A stretch of 64,000 nucleotides of DNA. Origin: Chitinophaga sp. 180180018-3. Its GTDB lineage: Bacteria > Bacteroidota > Bacteroidia > Chitinophagales > Chitinophagaceae. The stretch is from contig NZ_CP140772.1 in the NCBI RefSeq assembly GCF_037893185.1, positions 744,001 through 808,000 of the forward strand, written 5' to 3'. The notes under the pieces are model-generated. The model was not told the DNA's origin and made no database searches. It was given only the letters and a program-made list of their open reading frames with translations. This document shows positions 26,482-35,482 of the stretch, in pieces; positions within the stretch are counted from its first letter, which is position 1, and each line of letters starts with the position of its first letter. The translations under genes were made by a program, and so were the position numbers.

Positions 26482-28664
26482 TCTCTGATAATTTTGTTCA
26501 CTTTAGTCTTGTAGGCCTCCAGCTCGGTGGCAGTCTGATTGATAAAGCTATTGTTTTCCAGGCTGCCTACCACGATATTCATTTCATTTTCATTCTGGTA
26601 GGTCATGCGCCGGAAAGGATTTTTATAATCTTTCTCGCGACTGCGCCTGATCTGGCCGGTGATCCATTCCTGTGTGGCAACGGATTCCTTCATCCAGGCT
26701 GCCAGCTGCCCCGCACTCAGACTGCCTGCCTCTTTGATTTCCAGCAAAGCAGCTACAGCGTGTCCCAGCTTATCAGCAGCATAGTTACGGCCTGTTTCTT
26801 CATAGGCGGCATGCAGTTGAGGCCATCCATTGATCTTGTTCTTTTTGATCCTGGATTTGAGTTGCTCTACTGTTGCTGCTTTCATCAATTGTCCGCCGAT
26901 ATTATGCCAGGCCTCCCGCTTCGCCGTTTTAACAGCTGTTTGTAATGCGGCGAAAGAGGGCATATCCACTGCCATGATATTTTTAATACCATAAAGTACG
27001 ATCATTTCCCGGAACAATGGATAGGCCCGGTGAACTTTTAACAATTGCACTTCCCGGGAGCTGTTCTCGAAGCCTTTAACGAGAATGGTCAGCTTAGCTA
27101 CTTCTTCCGGATGATGCAGTAATAATTCTTTCCCTTTCTTTCGTATATCCTTCTCAGTTAGTTCTTTTTTAACAGTGTTTTCGGGGAGGGCATACCATGC
27201 TTTACCAGTAGCTGTTTCCATGATTTCCAGGGTATCGAATAGTTCTTCCACGGAATCAGGCGCCAGGTAATCGTATTCGATCAGCTGTACTTTGTCGGTC
27301 CGTTTATCGCGGTCCACATACTTCCAGGAGTTGCGCGCAATAGCATACATGTTATACAGGAACCAGTATCCGGGCATTATTTTCAGGCGGTTGTCGTGTT
27401 CATCATTCACAACAAGGCTGAAAGGGATGGGGATATTCAGTTCCGACATATAGTTACCTTTCGAGATCAGCGTGAAGCAGGCGAAACGGGAATTGTGTTT
27501 AAGGCTAACGCATAGCCCTGGCCAGAAGCCCCTGCCGGCAATGATCTCCCCATCGGCGCCCCGGGAGTTATGATTGGAGCCAATGGTGGCGCCTGCCGCC
27601 ATATTGCTTTGCCCCATGATCAGTGCGGCACAAAGGAAGGAGTTGTTATGGTGCTGTTCATGTGCCGGAAATATCAATGAGTTCAATACTTCGCAGCAGG
27701 AAATAGTAGCGTTATTGCCAAGATAGGAGTTGATCAGCCGGGCACCGTATTTCAGCTGAGAGTGCGAAGCCATTACAAAGCGTACGGCTTTAACACCGTA
27801 GAACACGCGGCAGCCGTAGCCTACAACACCATTCACCAGTTCGCAGCCTTCTCCAATCTGGGAGGAAGCATCTGCACTGCTGTTAATAGTCAGGTTCTTT
27901 AGTTTATTTGCCCCTTTCAGGTAGGCATCCGTACCAATGGTTACATCTTTGATCATCTTACAGTTCTTGATCACGGTACGATCACCCACCATGCCATAAT
28001 AACCACGTCGTTTGTCGAATTGCTTTTCAGTGAAGGATTTAAACTGTTGCTGCAGTTGCTCATCATCCCGGTAGCGGGTCCACAGGTAAGCATCTCCGGG
28101 AAGCATGCCATCGAAAGGCATCACGCTTCTGCCACCGTTTTCGTTACACAGCTCCATCCATATGCGGCCACTTTCGTTTTCTCCATCTTTCAAAATCCCA
28201 TTACCAAATTTGGCATAATCGGTAGTAGCCATCTCATTTACGTTGGCTACCATTACTTCATTGCCGAGTATATAGTGGGAAAGATAATTCACGTTGTGTA
28301 CTACTACGTTGTCGCCGAAATCGCACGCGCAGATGGTGCTGTTGTACAAGCCTACGGGCATCCGCAGATTATGGAACTCGAGGTAATATGGCTCCAGCTT
28401 ACCAATGCGCACCATGCCAAAGAAGTGGCAGTGCTGTACCAGTTGCGGATTAAATTCGTTGGATACAAATATGATATTCCAGTCGTCGGAGGTATTGTCG
28501 TTACGTACCAGGGCTTCTATCTCATACGCAGTAAGCCTTCTGTACTGATCCTGCCGGCTCCATTGCTCATTCCGCAGATAGTATTCGTCCTTGCCTTTCG
28601 GTAACGTGGTTTCAATGAAGTTATACCCCAGTTCGGAGAGGGGGCGTTTTTGGATTTTGTTCAT
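26460..28664 (-). CDS. DUF4954-family protein with hexapeptide-like beta-helix
   Basis: This 734-residue protein matches the DUF4954 type known from Bacteroidota: a charged N-terminal region, a long middle (about 100-400) of short turns such as GNGILKDGENE, MVGDRTVIKNCKMIKDVTIG, GATIGSNHNSRGADGE and YLGNNATISCCEVLNS typical of left-handed parallel beta-helices (LpxA-like hexapeptide folds), and an alpha-helical C-terminal part with many charged residues. The beta-helix resembles sugar-nucleotide acyl- or uridylyltransferases, but no catalytic His in the usual context is certain. The downstream tag gene overlaps it by 22 nt. Upstream lies a long palindromic repeat and then glmS, also on this strand. 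A cell-envelope sugar role is possible but unproven. Confidence 0.8.
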   Translation of the reverse strand: MNKIQKRPLSELGYNFIETTLPKGKDEYYLRNEQWSRQDQYRRLTAYEIEALVRNDNTSDDWNIIFVSNEFNPQLVQHCHFFGMVRIGKLEPYYLEFHNLRMPVGLYNSTICACDFGDNVVVHNVNYLSHYILGNEVMVANVNEMATTDYAKFGNGILKDGENESGRIWMELCNENGGRSVMPFDGMLPGDAYLWTRYRDDEQLQQQFKSFTEKQFDKRRGYYGMVGDRTVIKNCKMIKDVTIGTDAYLKGANKLKNLTINSSADASSQIGEGCELVNGVVGYGCRVFYGVKAVRFVMASHSQLKYGARLINSYLGNNATISCCEVLNSLIFPAHEQHHNNSFLCAALIMGQSNMAAGATIGSNHNSRGADGEIIAGRGFWPGLCVSLKHNSRFACFTLISKGNYMSELNIPIPFSLVVNDEHDNRLKIMPGYWFLYNMYAIARNSWKYVDRDKRTDKVQLIEYDYLAPDSVEELFDTLEIMETATGKAWYALPENTVKKELTEKDIRKKGKELLLHHPEEVAKLTILVKGFENSSREVQLLKVHRAYPLFREMIVLYGIKNIMAVDMPSFAALQTAVKTAKREAWHNIGGQLMKAATVEQLKSRIKKNKINGWPQLHAAYEETGRNYAADKLGHAVAALLEIKEAGSLSAGQLAAWMKESVATQEWITGQIRRSREKDYKNPFRRMTYQNENEMNIVVGSLENNSFINQTATELEAYKTKVNKIIREWELKKK

Positions 28665-28683
28665 AAGAAGAATTCGTTTTAAG

Positions 28684-28805
28684 GAATTACGAATTAGGAA
28701 TTACGAATTACGAATTACGGCATAGCGGGGAGATAGTAAACGCGAATATTATTTTCGCTATTATCTCCGCTTATTTCGTAATTCGTAATTCCTGATTCGT
28801 AATTC
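28684..28805. repeat. Family A palindrome, copy 1 (glmS / DUF4954 gap)
   Basis: Outer arms are tandem heptads of the type GAATTAC / GAATTAG: five before the core on the left, and four plus a diverged unit on the right, read in reverse complement. The core has GGGGAGATAGTAAACGCGAA on the left against the shorter complement of GGAGATAATAGCGAA on the right. The arms differ by about one heptad plus the internal AAC. It fills most of the 144-nt gap, ending 4 nt before the glmS stop, and may end the glmS transcript. Confidence 0.8.
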
Positions 28806-28808
28806 TTT

Positions 28809-30644
28809 TTATTCAACGGTTACAGACTTCGCCAGATTCCTGGGTTTATCTACATCCAGACCTTTCAGAACGCCGATATGGTATGCGAGCAGCTGAAGAG
28901 GGATCACCGAAATGATAGGAGCAACCAGCTCGTCGGCAGCGGGTACGAATATCACATCGTCTGCCATGGGTGGGATGGTGGTATCTCCTTCGGTGACTAC
29001 AGCGATCACTTTACCCTTGCGGGCTTTGATCTCCTGTATGTTTGATACAACTTTTTCGTAGTAACTGTCTTTGGTGGCTACTATCACCACTGGCAGGTGC
29101 TCATCTACCAGGGCTATAGGACCGTGTTTCATTTCCGCAGCAGGGTATCCTTCTGCATGGATATACGAAATTTCTTTCAGTTTAAGTGCGCCTTCCAGTG
29201 CAACCGGGAAGTTATACCCACGGCCGAGGTACAGGAAGTCGCGTGCATCTTTATATTTATCAGCCACCTGTTTGATTTGCTCGTCAAGTTTCAGGGCTAT
29301 GGCTACTTTTTCCGGTATCTGATCCAGTTCGTCCAGCAGGTGCTGAAAGCGCTGAGGTGCGATAGTGCCTTTATCGGCCGCCAGTTTGAGACCTACGAGG
29401 CAAAGTACCGCCAGCTGCGCAGTGAATGCTTTGGTGCTGGCAACGCCGATTTCCGGCCCTGCGTGGGTATAAGCACCTGCATGTGATAAACGTGCAATAG
29501 AAGAACCTACCACGTTACAAACGCCGAGTATGATCGCGCCTTTTTCTTTGGCGCTTTCAATGGCTACCAGCGTATCTGCTGTTTCTCCGGATTGAGATAC
29601 GGCAATGATAACATCGCCTTCACCCACTACCGGGTTGCGATAACGGAATTCCGAAGCATATTCCACTTCTACCGGTATGCGGCATAATTCCTCTATCATG
29701 TATTCTGCTACCAGCCCGGCATGCCAGGAGGTACCGCAGGCTACGATGATGATACGTTTGGCATTGCTCAATATATCTGCATACTCGCGCATGCCTCCCA
29801 TGGTGAGGGTACCTTTCTTCGCATCCAGGCGGCCACGCAAACTATCGAAGATGGTTTGAGGCTGTTCAAATATTTCCTTCAGCATGAAATGGTCATACCC
29901 GCCTTTTTCAATGGCAGCCAGCTCCATATCCAGCTTCTGGATGTAAGGTGTTTGCCTTTCGTTGGAGATGTTTTTCAGAATCAGTTCATCTGCCTTGATG
30001 ATGGCAATTTCATAGTCGTTCACATATACGACCTCTTTTGTATACTCAATAATAGGCGACGCATCAGAAGCAAGGAAATGCTCTCCCTTACCAACGCCAA
30101 TTACCAGCGGACTTCCCTTGCGGGCGGCGATAAGTGTATCCGGATTGTCTTCGTCTATCAATACAATCACATACGCGCCTACTACCCTTTTTAAAGCAAT
30201 ACGCAGTGCTTCTTCGAGGGAGCACTGGTTTTGTTTTTTAATTTCTTCAATGAAGTGAAGCAACACTTCCGTATCGGTATCACTATGAAAAACGTGTCCC
30301 TGATTAATCAGTTCCTGCTTTAACTGTACGTAGTTTTCGATGATGCCATTATGAATCATGGCCAGTTTGCCATCACCGGATAAGTGAGGGTGGGCATTCC
30401 GGTCGCATGGCTCCCCATGAGTGGCCCAGCGGGTATGACCAATGGAGATATGACTGTGCATATCCTTCCCGGCCACGAATTCCTCCAAAGCGGCAACTTT
30501 GTCTTTTCGCTTGTATACTTTTAAACCACCGTTAATAATGGCTACGCCCGCGCTGTCATATCCGCGGTATTCCAGTCTTTTGAGGCCCTTTAATACTACC
30601 GGGTAGGCTTCTCTCTGCCCGATATAAGCAACTATTCCACACAT
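28809..30644 (-). CDS. glmS: Glutamine-fructose-6-phosphate aminotransferase (isomerizing)
   Basis: This 611-residue enzyme makes glucosamine-6-phosphate, the entry to amino-sugar and cell-wall synthesis. The N-terminal nucleophile Cys2 (MCGIVAYIG) and the RWATHG and NGIIENY motifs define the class II glutaminase domain (about 1-225). Two SIS domains follow, with CGTSWHAGLVAEYMIEE, SQSGETADTLVA and the C-terminal DKPRNLAKSVTVE signature. Length is standard. No glmS ribozyme-like sequence is evident upstream; instead a 263-nt gap with two hairpins separates it from the peptidase gene. Confidence 0.97.
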   Translation of the reverse strand: MCGIVAYIGQREAYPVVLKGLKRLEYRGYDSAGVAIINGGLKVYKRKDKVAALEEFVAGKDMHSHISIGHTRWATHGEPCDRNAHPHLSGDGKLAMIHNGIIENYVQLKQELINQGHVFHSDTDTEVLLHFIEEIKKQNQCSLEEALRIALKRVVGAYVIVLIDEDNPDTLIAARKGSPLVIGVGKGEHFLASDASPIIEYTKEVVYVNDYEIAIIKADELILKNISNERQTPYIQKLDMELAAIEKGGYDHFMLKEIFEQPQTIFDSLRGRLDAKKGTLTMGGMREYADILSNAKRIIIVACGTSWHAGLVAEYMIEELCRIPVEVEYASEFRYRNPVVGEGDVIIAVSQSGETADTLVAIESAKEKGAIILGVCNVVGSSIARLSHAGAYTHAGPEIGVASTKAFTAQLAVLCLVGLKLAADKGTIAPQRFQHLLDELDQIPEKVAIALKLDEQIKQVADKYKDARDFLYLGRGYNFPVALEGALKLKEISYIHAEGYPAAEMKHGPIALVDEHLPVVIVATKDSYYEKVVSNIQEIKARKGKVIAVVTEGDTTIPPMADDVIFVPAADELVAPIISVIPLQLLAYHIGVLKGLDVDKPRNLAKSVTVE

Positions 30645-30778
30645 AAGGTTTTTGGATTTGAACTAGGTTTTATCATTGCAATATCGCGTAAAATGTTAAA
30701 ATCACATCAGGAAATGTGAATATTGTTTAAGTTAAGATATGGTTCGCATGCATGTTATAAGAGTTTAAAGTAAAATGA

Positions 30779-30859
30779 AAAAGGGAACACGGGGAAGGAT
30801 TTTGGTAAAAGGTTAAGATTCCTTAACATTTACCCACATCATTCACCGTGTTCCCTTTT
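30779..30859 (-). terminator. Nested hairpin after the S9 peptidase gene
   Basis: A 14-bp perfect outer stem (30779-30792 with 30846-30859) encloses a second helix of two 6-bp blocks (30804-30809 with 30829-30834; 30812-30817 with 30822-30827) and a 4-nt loop. On the minus strand a five-T run follows directly. It could terminate the peptidase transcript; the inner structure is more elaborate than a terminator needs, so a small structured RNA is an alternative. Confidence 0.6.
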
Positions 30860-30864
30860 GATAC

Positions 30865-30893
30865 TTTTTTATTTAGATCTACTAAATAAAAAA
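30865..30893. terminator. A/T-rich hairpin at the S9 peptidase 3' end
   Basis: A 12-bp perfect but mostly A-T inverted repeat (30865-30876 with 30882-30893, 5-nt loop) lies 15 nt after the peptidase stop. It is weak alone and may act together with the larger hairpin beside it. Confidence 0.4.
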
Positions 30894-30907
30894 ATTTAAA
30901 ATCATGC

Positions 30908-33280
30908 TTATTTCTTCAGGAGCGTCCGCTCAAACAGCAAAAGTATTCTTTTATATTCATCCGTCCAGCTACCGGGGGTAGTAAATCCATGATCTTCTAC
31001 AGGATATACTGCCAGCTCCCAGTTATTCTTTCCTAATTCTATCAGTCGTTGCGACAGTCTTACTATATCCTGGAAATGTACGTTGGTATCCACCATGCCA
31101 TGGCACATCAGGAGATGTCCTTTCAATCCGTCTGCAAACCAGATGGGCGACGACCGGCGGTAAGCGATACTGTCTGTAAAAGGTTCGTTCAGTATATTGC
31201 TCGTATAACCATGATTATAATGCGCCCAGTCAGTCACAGAGCGCAATGCAGCTCCCGATGCAAACACGCCTGGTTTGGTGAACATCGCCATCAGTGTCAT
31301 AAAGCCACCGTAGCTGCCACCGTAAATTCCGATACGTCCGGCGTCCACCTGCAATTTTTCTGCCAGATATCTTGCAGCGTCCACTTCATCGTCCAGATCT
31401 TTGCCTCCCATGTAGCGATAGATGCCTGTACGCCAGTTACGGCCATAGCCTGCGCTGCCACGGTAATCGATATCCATAACGGTAAAGCCTTTATCGGTGA
31501 GAAGATTGTGGAACATATACTCCCGGAAATAGCTGCTCCACCATTTATGTGCATTCTGCAGGTAGCCGGCGCCGTGCACAAAGATAACCGCTGCCCCGTT
31601 ATTTTTTGCAGGATCTGGTGTATAGAGACGGGCATATACCGGCTGCTGGTCCCGGGCCTGGAAAGTGATCACCCTGGGATCACGCCAGGGATATGCCCTG
31701 AACTCGTCCGATTGCGCCTGGCTTGTTACCTGAACCGCTTTGGCTCCCGGCGTATTGGGCTGCAGGTACAGCTCCCAGGGTTTATTGGAATAAGAATACC
31801 GGAATGCGATCCACTTGCCATCGGGAGATACGCTCACATCATTGGCGCCTTCCATAGTGGTGATCCTTTCGGCCTTGCCACCTTTAACGCCTATACGATA
31901 AAATTGCTTTTCTCCGGGATGTACTTCGTTGGTAGTGATGTAGAAATGCTGCTTGTCGGGCGATAGCTGGGCTGTTTGCACTTCATAGTTGCCGCTGGTA
32001 AGCTGCTGAACGTTGCCATTATCGGCATGTGCGGTGTATAAGTGGGAATAGCCACTGGCTTCCGATTGGAACCAGCAGGTGTTTTCATCAATCCAGCCGA
32101 GGTTGCCACCGCCTTCTGTCCAGCCTATGCCGGGGCCGGCTACCCAGGCTTCATCGCGTTGCCGGTTCAGGGGTTTGAGGGTACCGGTAGCCGCATCCAG
32201 GAGCGCGATCCAGCGGTCTTTGTTATCGAGCGACCGGATATCCACGATGGCACGTGTGCCCTGGTCTGTCCAGTACGGACCGTTCACTATCACATCTCTG
32301 ATATGCGGTGTATCTTTTTTCGTATAATCTTTGACGTAGTCAGGGAGGTCTTTTATACCAGGCAGGTCTGTCGTTTTTATGCGTAGCAGGGTATCCTGTT
32401 GGCGGTCGTAGACAAAGCTTTCATAGCTGCCCTGTGGCGCGCCCACTTTATCTCTCGAAACGATATCGGTAGTATATCCGGCAGCCGTAACAAATTCCGG
32501 AACAACAGTATTACGTGTATCCGTTGGCGTGGTAAAGAGGGTATAAGTAACAAAGCGGCCATCCGGGCTGATCTGCAGCTCGCGGAGTTGTTTTCCCTGT
32601 AGATAAAGAGGGCGGAGCTTTTTCGGGGCATAGGCCTTATTGAAGGCCGTGGCGGCATCTTTACGGTTTTTTTTGTCGCGGATAATATCCAGCAGCTCCA
32701 GTTGCTGATTTTTCAGGTATTTCTCTTCCGCATTACCATCCTGGTTGTCTTTCTTTTCTGCAGGCTGAGCGCCGTCTGTGAAGGCTGTCAGCTGGCTGAT
32801 AAGGCCGGAGGCCCTGTCCCAGGCATAAAGGTCGTTATGTTGACGAAACACCACCTGCCTGCCGTTAAAGCTGAATACAGGCTGCACAGCTGCTGTAGCA
32901 GTATTGGTAACCCGGATGGTTTTCCCGGTTTTTATCTCCAGTATATACACATCACCCTGATAGCTATACGTCAGCAGGGATCTGTCGGTATTGTACGTAC
33001 CATTGGCTCTGGCGCTGATCAGTGCACGGTCTGCCGCAGCAGTTTTCCCCGGAGAGGTATTTTTTACCTGGATGAAGTACAGGGAATCAGACAGCTGTTT
33101 ATCCGGATTCCAACTGAAGTAGACGGTTTGGTTATCAGTACCCCAGAATACATTATCAGGAGAAGTTCCTATCCATTTGGGGTCGCGCATGATCTTTTCT
33201 ACCGTCAGCGATCCGCCCTGCTGGGCACTTACACGGATCGCGGAGATAATTATCATAACGGGGAGTACCCATTTTCTCAT
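30908..33280 (-). CDS. S9-family (dipeptidyl peptidase IV-like) serine peptidase
   Basis: This 790-residue exported enzyme has a signal peptide (MRKWVLPVMIIISAIRVSAQ), a beta-propeller region (about 40-530) with repeats such as SPDGRFVTYTL and SPDGKWIAFRYSY, and a C-terminal alpha/beta-hydrolase. The catalytic serine is S656 in GIYGGSYGGFM, the aspartate lies in HGMVDTNVHF and the histidine in VEDHGFTTP. It is expected to trim peptides in the periplasm. It is monocistronic, with two hairpins after it. Substrate preference (Pro-specific or broader acyl-aminoacyl peptidase) cannot be fixed by eye. Confidence 0.92.
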   Translation of the reverse strand: MRKWVLPVMIIISAIRVSAQQGGSLTVEKIMRDPKWIGTSPDNVFWGTDNQTVYFSWNPDKQLSDSLYFIQVKNTSPGKTAAADRALISARANGTYNTDRSLLTYSYQGDVYILEIKTGKTIRVTNTATAAVQPVFSFNGRQVVFRQHNDLYAWDRASGLISQLTAFTDGAQPAEKKDNQDGNAEEKYLKNQQLELLDIIRDKKNRKDAATAFNKAYAPKKLRPLYLQGKQLRELQISPDGRFVTYTLFTTPTDTRNTVVPEFVTAAGYTTDIVSRDKVGAPQGSYESFVYDRQQDTLLRIKTTDLPGIKDLPDYVKDYTKKDTPHIRDVIVNGPYWTDQGTRAIVDIRSLDNKDRWIALLDAATGTLKPLNRQRDEAWVAGPGIGWTEGGGNLGWIDENTCWFQSEASGYSHLYTAHADNGNVQQLTSGNYEVQTAQLSPDKQHFYITTNEVHPGEKQFYRIGVKGGKAERITTMEGANDVSVSPDGKWIAFRYSYSNKPWELYLQPNTPGAKAVQVTSQAQSDEFRAYPWRDPRVITFQARDQQPVYARLYTPDPAKNNGAAVIFVHGAGYLQNAHKWWSSYFREYMFHNLLTDKGFTVMDIDYRGSAGYGRNWRTGIYRYMGGKDLDDEVDAARYLAEKLQVDAGRIGIYGGSYGGFMTLMAMFTKPGVFASGAALRSVTDWAHYNHGYTSNILNEPFTDSIAYRRSSPIWFADGLKGHLLMCHGMVDTNVHFQDIVRLSQRLIELGKNNWELAVYPVEDHGFTTPGSWTDEYKRILLLFERTLLKK

Positions 33281-33384
33281 AGTGGTTCATTATTTTGTTG
33301 GGAAATAAATGTAACGGTTTAATCATAAATTGCCGTAACTTTTGGATGGACGTACTGCGGTCATCATTTCACTAAACCCGCTTT

Positions 33385-33957
33385 ATGCGTATACTGCCAA
33401 TATTATTTTCCCTCCTGGTATTCGCTGCCTGCAAGCAAAGGCGATCTGCCCGGCCTACTACACCGGTAGCGGAAGATACCACGTTTCTGACCGGTACCTT
33501 CTATATAGCCTGCCATGGCGAAAGCTATCCCGGGGAAGATTCTTCCCTCACACCTGAAGGGCATAAGCGGGCCGGGGCCCTTTACCGCCTCCTGAAAGAC
33601 TCCGGTATCAGCAAAATTTACACTACTCCGTATATCCGTTCCATTGAAACGGCCGACAGCTTCCGGATCTATCGTCATCTCGATACCTGCATTTACCAGG
33701 CCGATACTGTTGGAGAATCCTTTATTTACCAGCTGTCACGCCGGGAAGACTGGGGCAAACGAATATTCGTGGTAGCACACCGATATACCATTCTTCCCAT
33801 ACTACATAGCCTCCGTGCTGAAATACGAATGACGAATGATGATTTACTCGGCAGCGTAAAAACTGCAAAAGACAGTATCGGGAATATGCTGTTTATTGTG
33901 CGGAAAACAAGCGCAGGAACGGAGTTGAAGGAATTAAGAATAGGGAATGTGGAATGA
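33385..33957 (+). CDS. Histidine-phosphatase-fold lipoprotein, catalytic motif altered
   Basis: This 190-residue protein has a lipoprotein signal (MRILPILFSLLVFAACKQRR, lipid at C16). The mature part follows the histidine phosphatase layout: a first strand ending in YIACHGESYPGEDSSLTPEG, then IYTTPYIRSIETADS and a late VVAHRYTILPIL. The usual RHG motif is CHG here, so the phosphate-binding arginine is replaced by cysteine while the nucleophilic histidine remains; the second histidine is in AHR. Activity is therefore doubtful or altered. Codons 183-190 and the TGA stop lie inside the left arm of a long palindromic repeat (33931-34046). Confidence 0.75.
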   Translation: MRILPILFSLLVFAACKQRRSARPTTPVAEDTTFLTGTFYIACHGESYPGEDSSLTPEGHKRAGALYRLLKDSGISKIYTTPYIRSIETADSFRIYRHLDTCIYQADTVGESFIYQLSRREDWGKRIFVVAHRYTILPILHSLRAEIRMTNDDLLGSVKTAKDSIGNMLFIVRKTSAGTELKELRIGNVE

Positions 33958-34046
33958 AGAATGAAAGCGGAGATAGTAGCGAATTTGATATTCGCGTTTA
34001 CTATCTCCGCTTTCATTCTTCATTCCACATTCCCTATTCTTAATTC
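33931..34046. repeat. Family A palindrome, copy 2, 48-bp perfect arms
   Basis: The arms 33931-33978 and 33999-34046 are exact reverse complements over 48 bp. The outer parts are heptads in the GAATNNN pattern (GAATTAA, GAATAGG, GAATGTG, GAATGAA twice), different from the GAATTAC units of other copies yet matched by the opposite arm. The core is GCGGAGATAGTA, with the extra AAC on the right. The left arm supplies the end of the histidine phosphatase gene, and the right arm abuts the mgtE stop at 34047. Confidence 0.9.
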
Positions 34047-35423
34047 TTAAAGCAGTATTCCTTTCATGAACGTATACGCCACCGTAAAGTAAATGAGCAA
34101 GCCGGTTACGTCTACGAGGGTGGCTACAAAGGGGGCAGAGGAGGTAGCAGGGTCAGCACCGCATTTTTTCAGGACAAGCGGCAGCATAGAACCGGAGAGG
34201 GTACCCCATAGTACCACGCCGATGAGGGAAACACCCACTGTAGAGCCAATCAGTACGGTATGTTCGCCGTAGGTATGGAACAGGGTGTTCCACAGGAGAA
34301 TACGTATGAACCCGATGGAGCCCAGCACACTGCCGAGGAGCAGCCCTGAAAGGATTTCCCGGCGCATTACTCTCCACCAGTCAGTTACTGTGATTTCTCC
34401 GAGGGCCATGGCCTGGATGATCAGGGTGGAAGCCTGGGAACCGCTGTTTCCCCCGCTGGATATGATCAATGGTACAAAGAGCGCCAGCACAACCGCTTTG
34501 GCAATTTCATCTTCAAAAAATCCCATCGCAGTTGCTGTCAACATTTCCCCGATAAATAAAACAACAAGCCAGCCTACCCTTTTCTTTACCAGTTTGAGGA
34601 GCGGCATATCAAGGTAAGGCTCATCGAGGGCTTCGGTACCACCTATTTTCTGGATATCTTCCGTATGTTCTTCATTGGCGATCCACAACATATCGTCGAT
34701 GGTCACAATGCCAAGCAATACGCCCTGATCGTCTACAACCGGAAGCGCCACCCTGTTTTCCATCCGGAACACCTGTATGGCTTCTTCCTGATCGTCGTTG
34801 GCATGGAGCGATACAAAGCGGTCATCCATCAGGGTATGCACCACTGTATCCGGCGATACCAGCAGGAATTCACGGATACGGAAGTCGTCGAGCAAATGTC
34901 CTTTTTCGTCAATCACATAGATCACGTCAATGGTTTCACTGTCCTTTCCATGTTCCCGGATATAATTGAGTACTTCCCTTACCGTCCACTCTTCCCGCAC
35001 TGCGATATAGTCGGGAGTCATGATACGGCCAACGCTGTTCTCTTTATAGCCAAGCAGGGAAAGGGTAATGCGCCTTTCTTCCGGATCAAGCAACTTGATC
35101 AGCTCCTTAACGGCTTCGCTGGGAAGCTCTTCCAGGAAGGCCGTACGGTCATCTGCAGGGAGCTCGTTCATCAGCTCAGCGATCTTCGCAGCCGACAGGT
35201 TGCGGATCACATCTTCCTGCAAAGGAAAGTCCAGGATACGGAAAGCCGCCGCCGCTCTGCTGATCGACAGGTTATTGAAGATCATACCTGTCTGTTCAGG
35301 GTCTTCGTGTATCAACTCCGCGATGTCGGTAATCAGCTGGTCGTCCAGATAAACCGACAGTTCACGGTAATTTCTTTCATCTGTCAGTGTCTGGAATTTT
35401 TCCAGTAAAGCTTCGTTTTCCAT
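34047..35423 (-). CDS. mgtE: Magnesium transporter MgtE
   Basis: This protein is a Mg2+ channel regulated by intracellular Mg2+. The soluble N-terminal helical domain (about 1-125, PADDRTAFLEELPSEAVKEL) is followed by two CBS domains (about 130-250, GRIMTPDYIAVREEWTVREV and VVDDQGVLLGIVTIDDML) and a C-terminal pore domain of five membrane segments with the conserved SSGGNSGSQASTLIIQA and DPATSSAPFVATLVDVTGLL regions. The ATG at 35423 (MENEALLEKF, 458 residues) is preferred to a TTG two codons upstream. It lies beside a bestrophin-type channel gene on the same strand. Confidence 0.95.
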   Translation of the reverse strand: MENEALLEKFQTLTDERNYRELSVYLDDQLITDIAELIHEDPEQTGMIFNNLSISRAAAAFRILDFPLQEDVIRNLSAAKIAELMNELPADDRTAFLEELPSEAVKELIKLLDPEERRITLSLLGYKENSVGRIMTPDYIAVREEWTVREVLNYIREHGKDSETIDVIYVIDEKGHLLDDFRIREFLLVSPDTVVHTLMDDRFVSLHANDDQEEAIQVFRMENRVALPVVDDQGVLLGIVTIDDMLWIANEEHTEDIQKIGGTEALDEPYLDMPLLKLVKKRVGWLVVLFIGEMLTATAMGFFEDEIAKAVVLALFVPLIISSGGNSGSQASTLIIQAMALGEITVTDWWRVMRREILSGLLLGSVLGSIGFIRILLWNTLFHTYGEHTVLIGSTVGVSLIGVVLWGTLSGSMLPLVLKKCGADPATSSAPFVATLVDVTGLLIYFTVAYTFMKGILL

Positions 35424-35482
35424 GTACAATTTGACTCTGTCTGCGAAATTAAGTTAAAATAGCCATGCTGCCGGAACAGCGG

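Noticed and set aside
30645..30778. glmS ribozyme upstream of glmS
   Set aside because: No sequence resembling the conserved ribozyme core is seen; the ribozyme is mainly a Firmicutes feature.
31049..31966. 305-codon open frame antisense to the S9 peptidase gene
   Set aside because: The peptidase has an intact signal peptide, propeller and catalytic triad; the antisense product has no recognisable feature.
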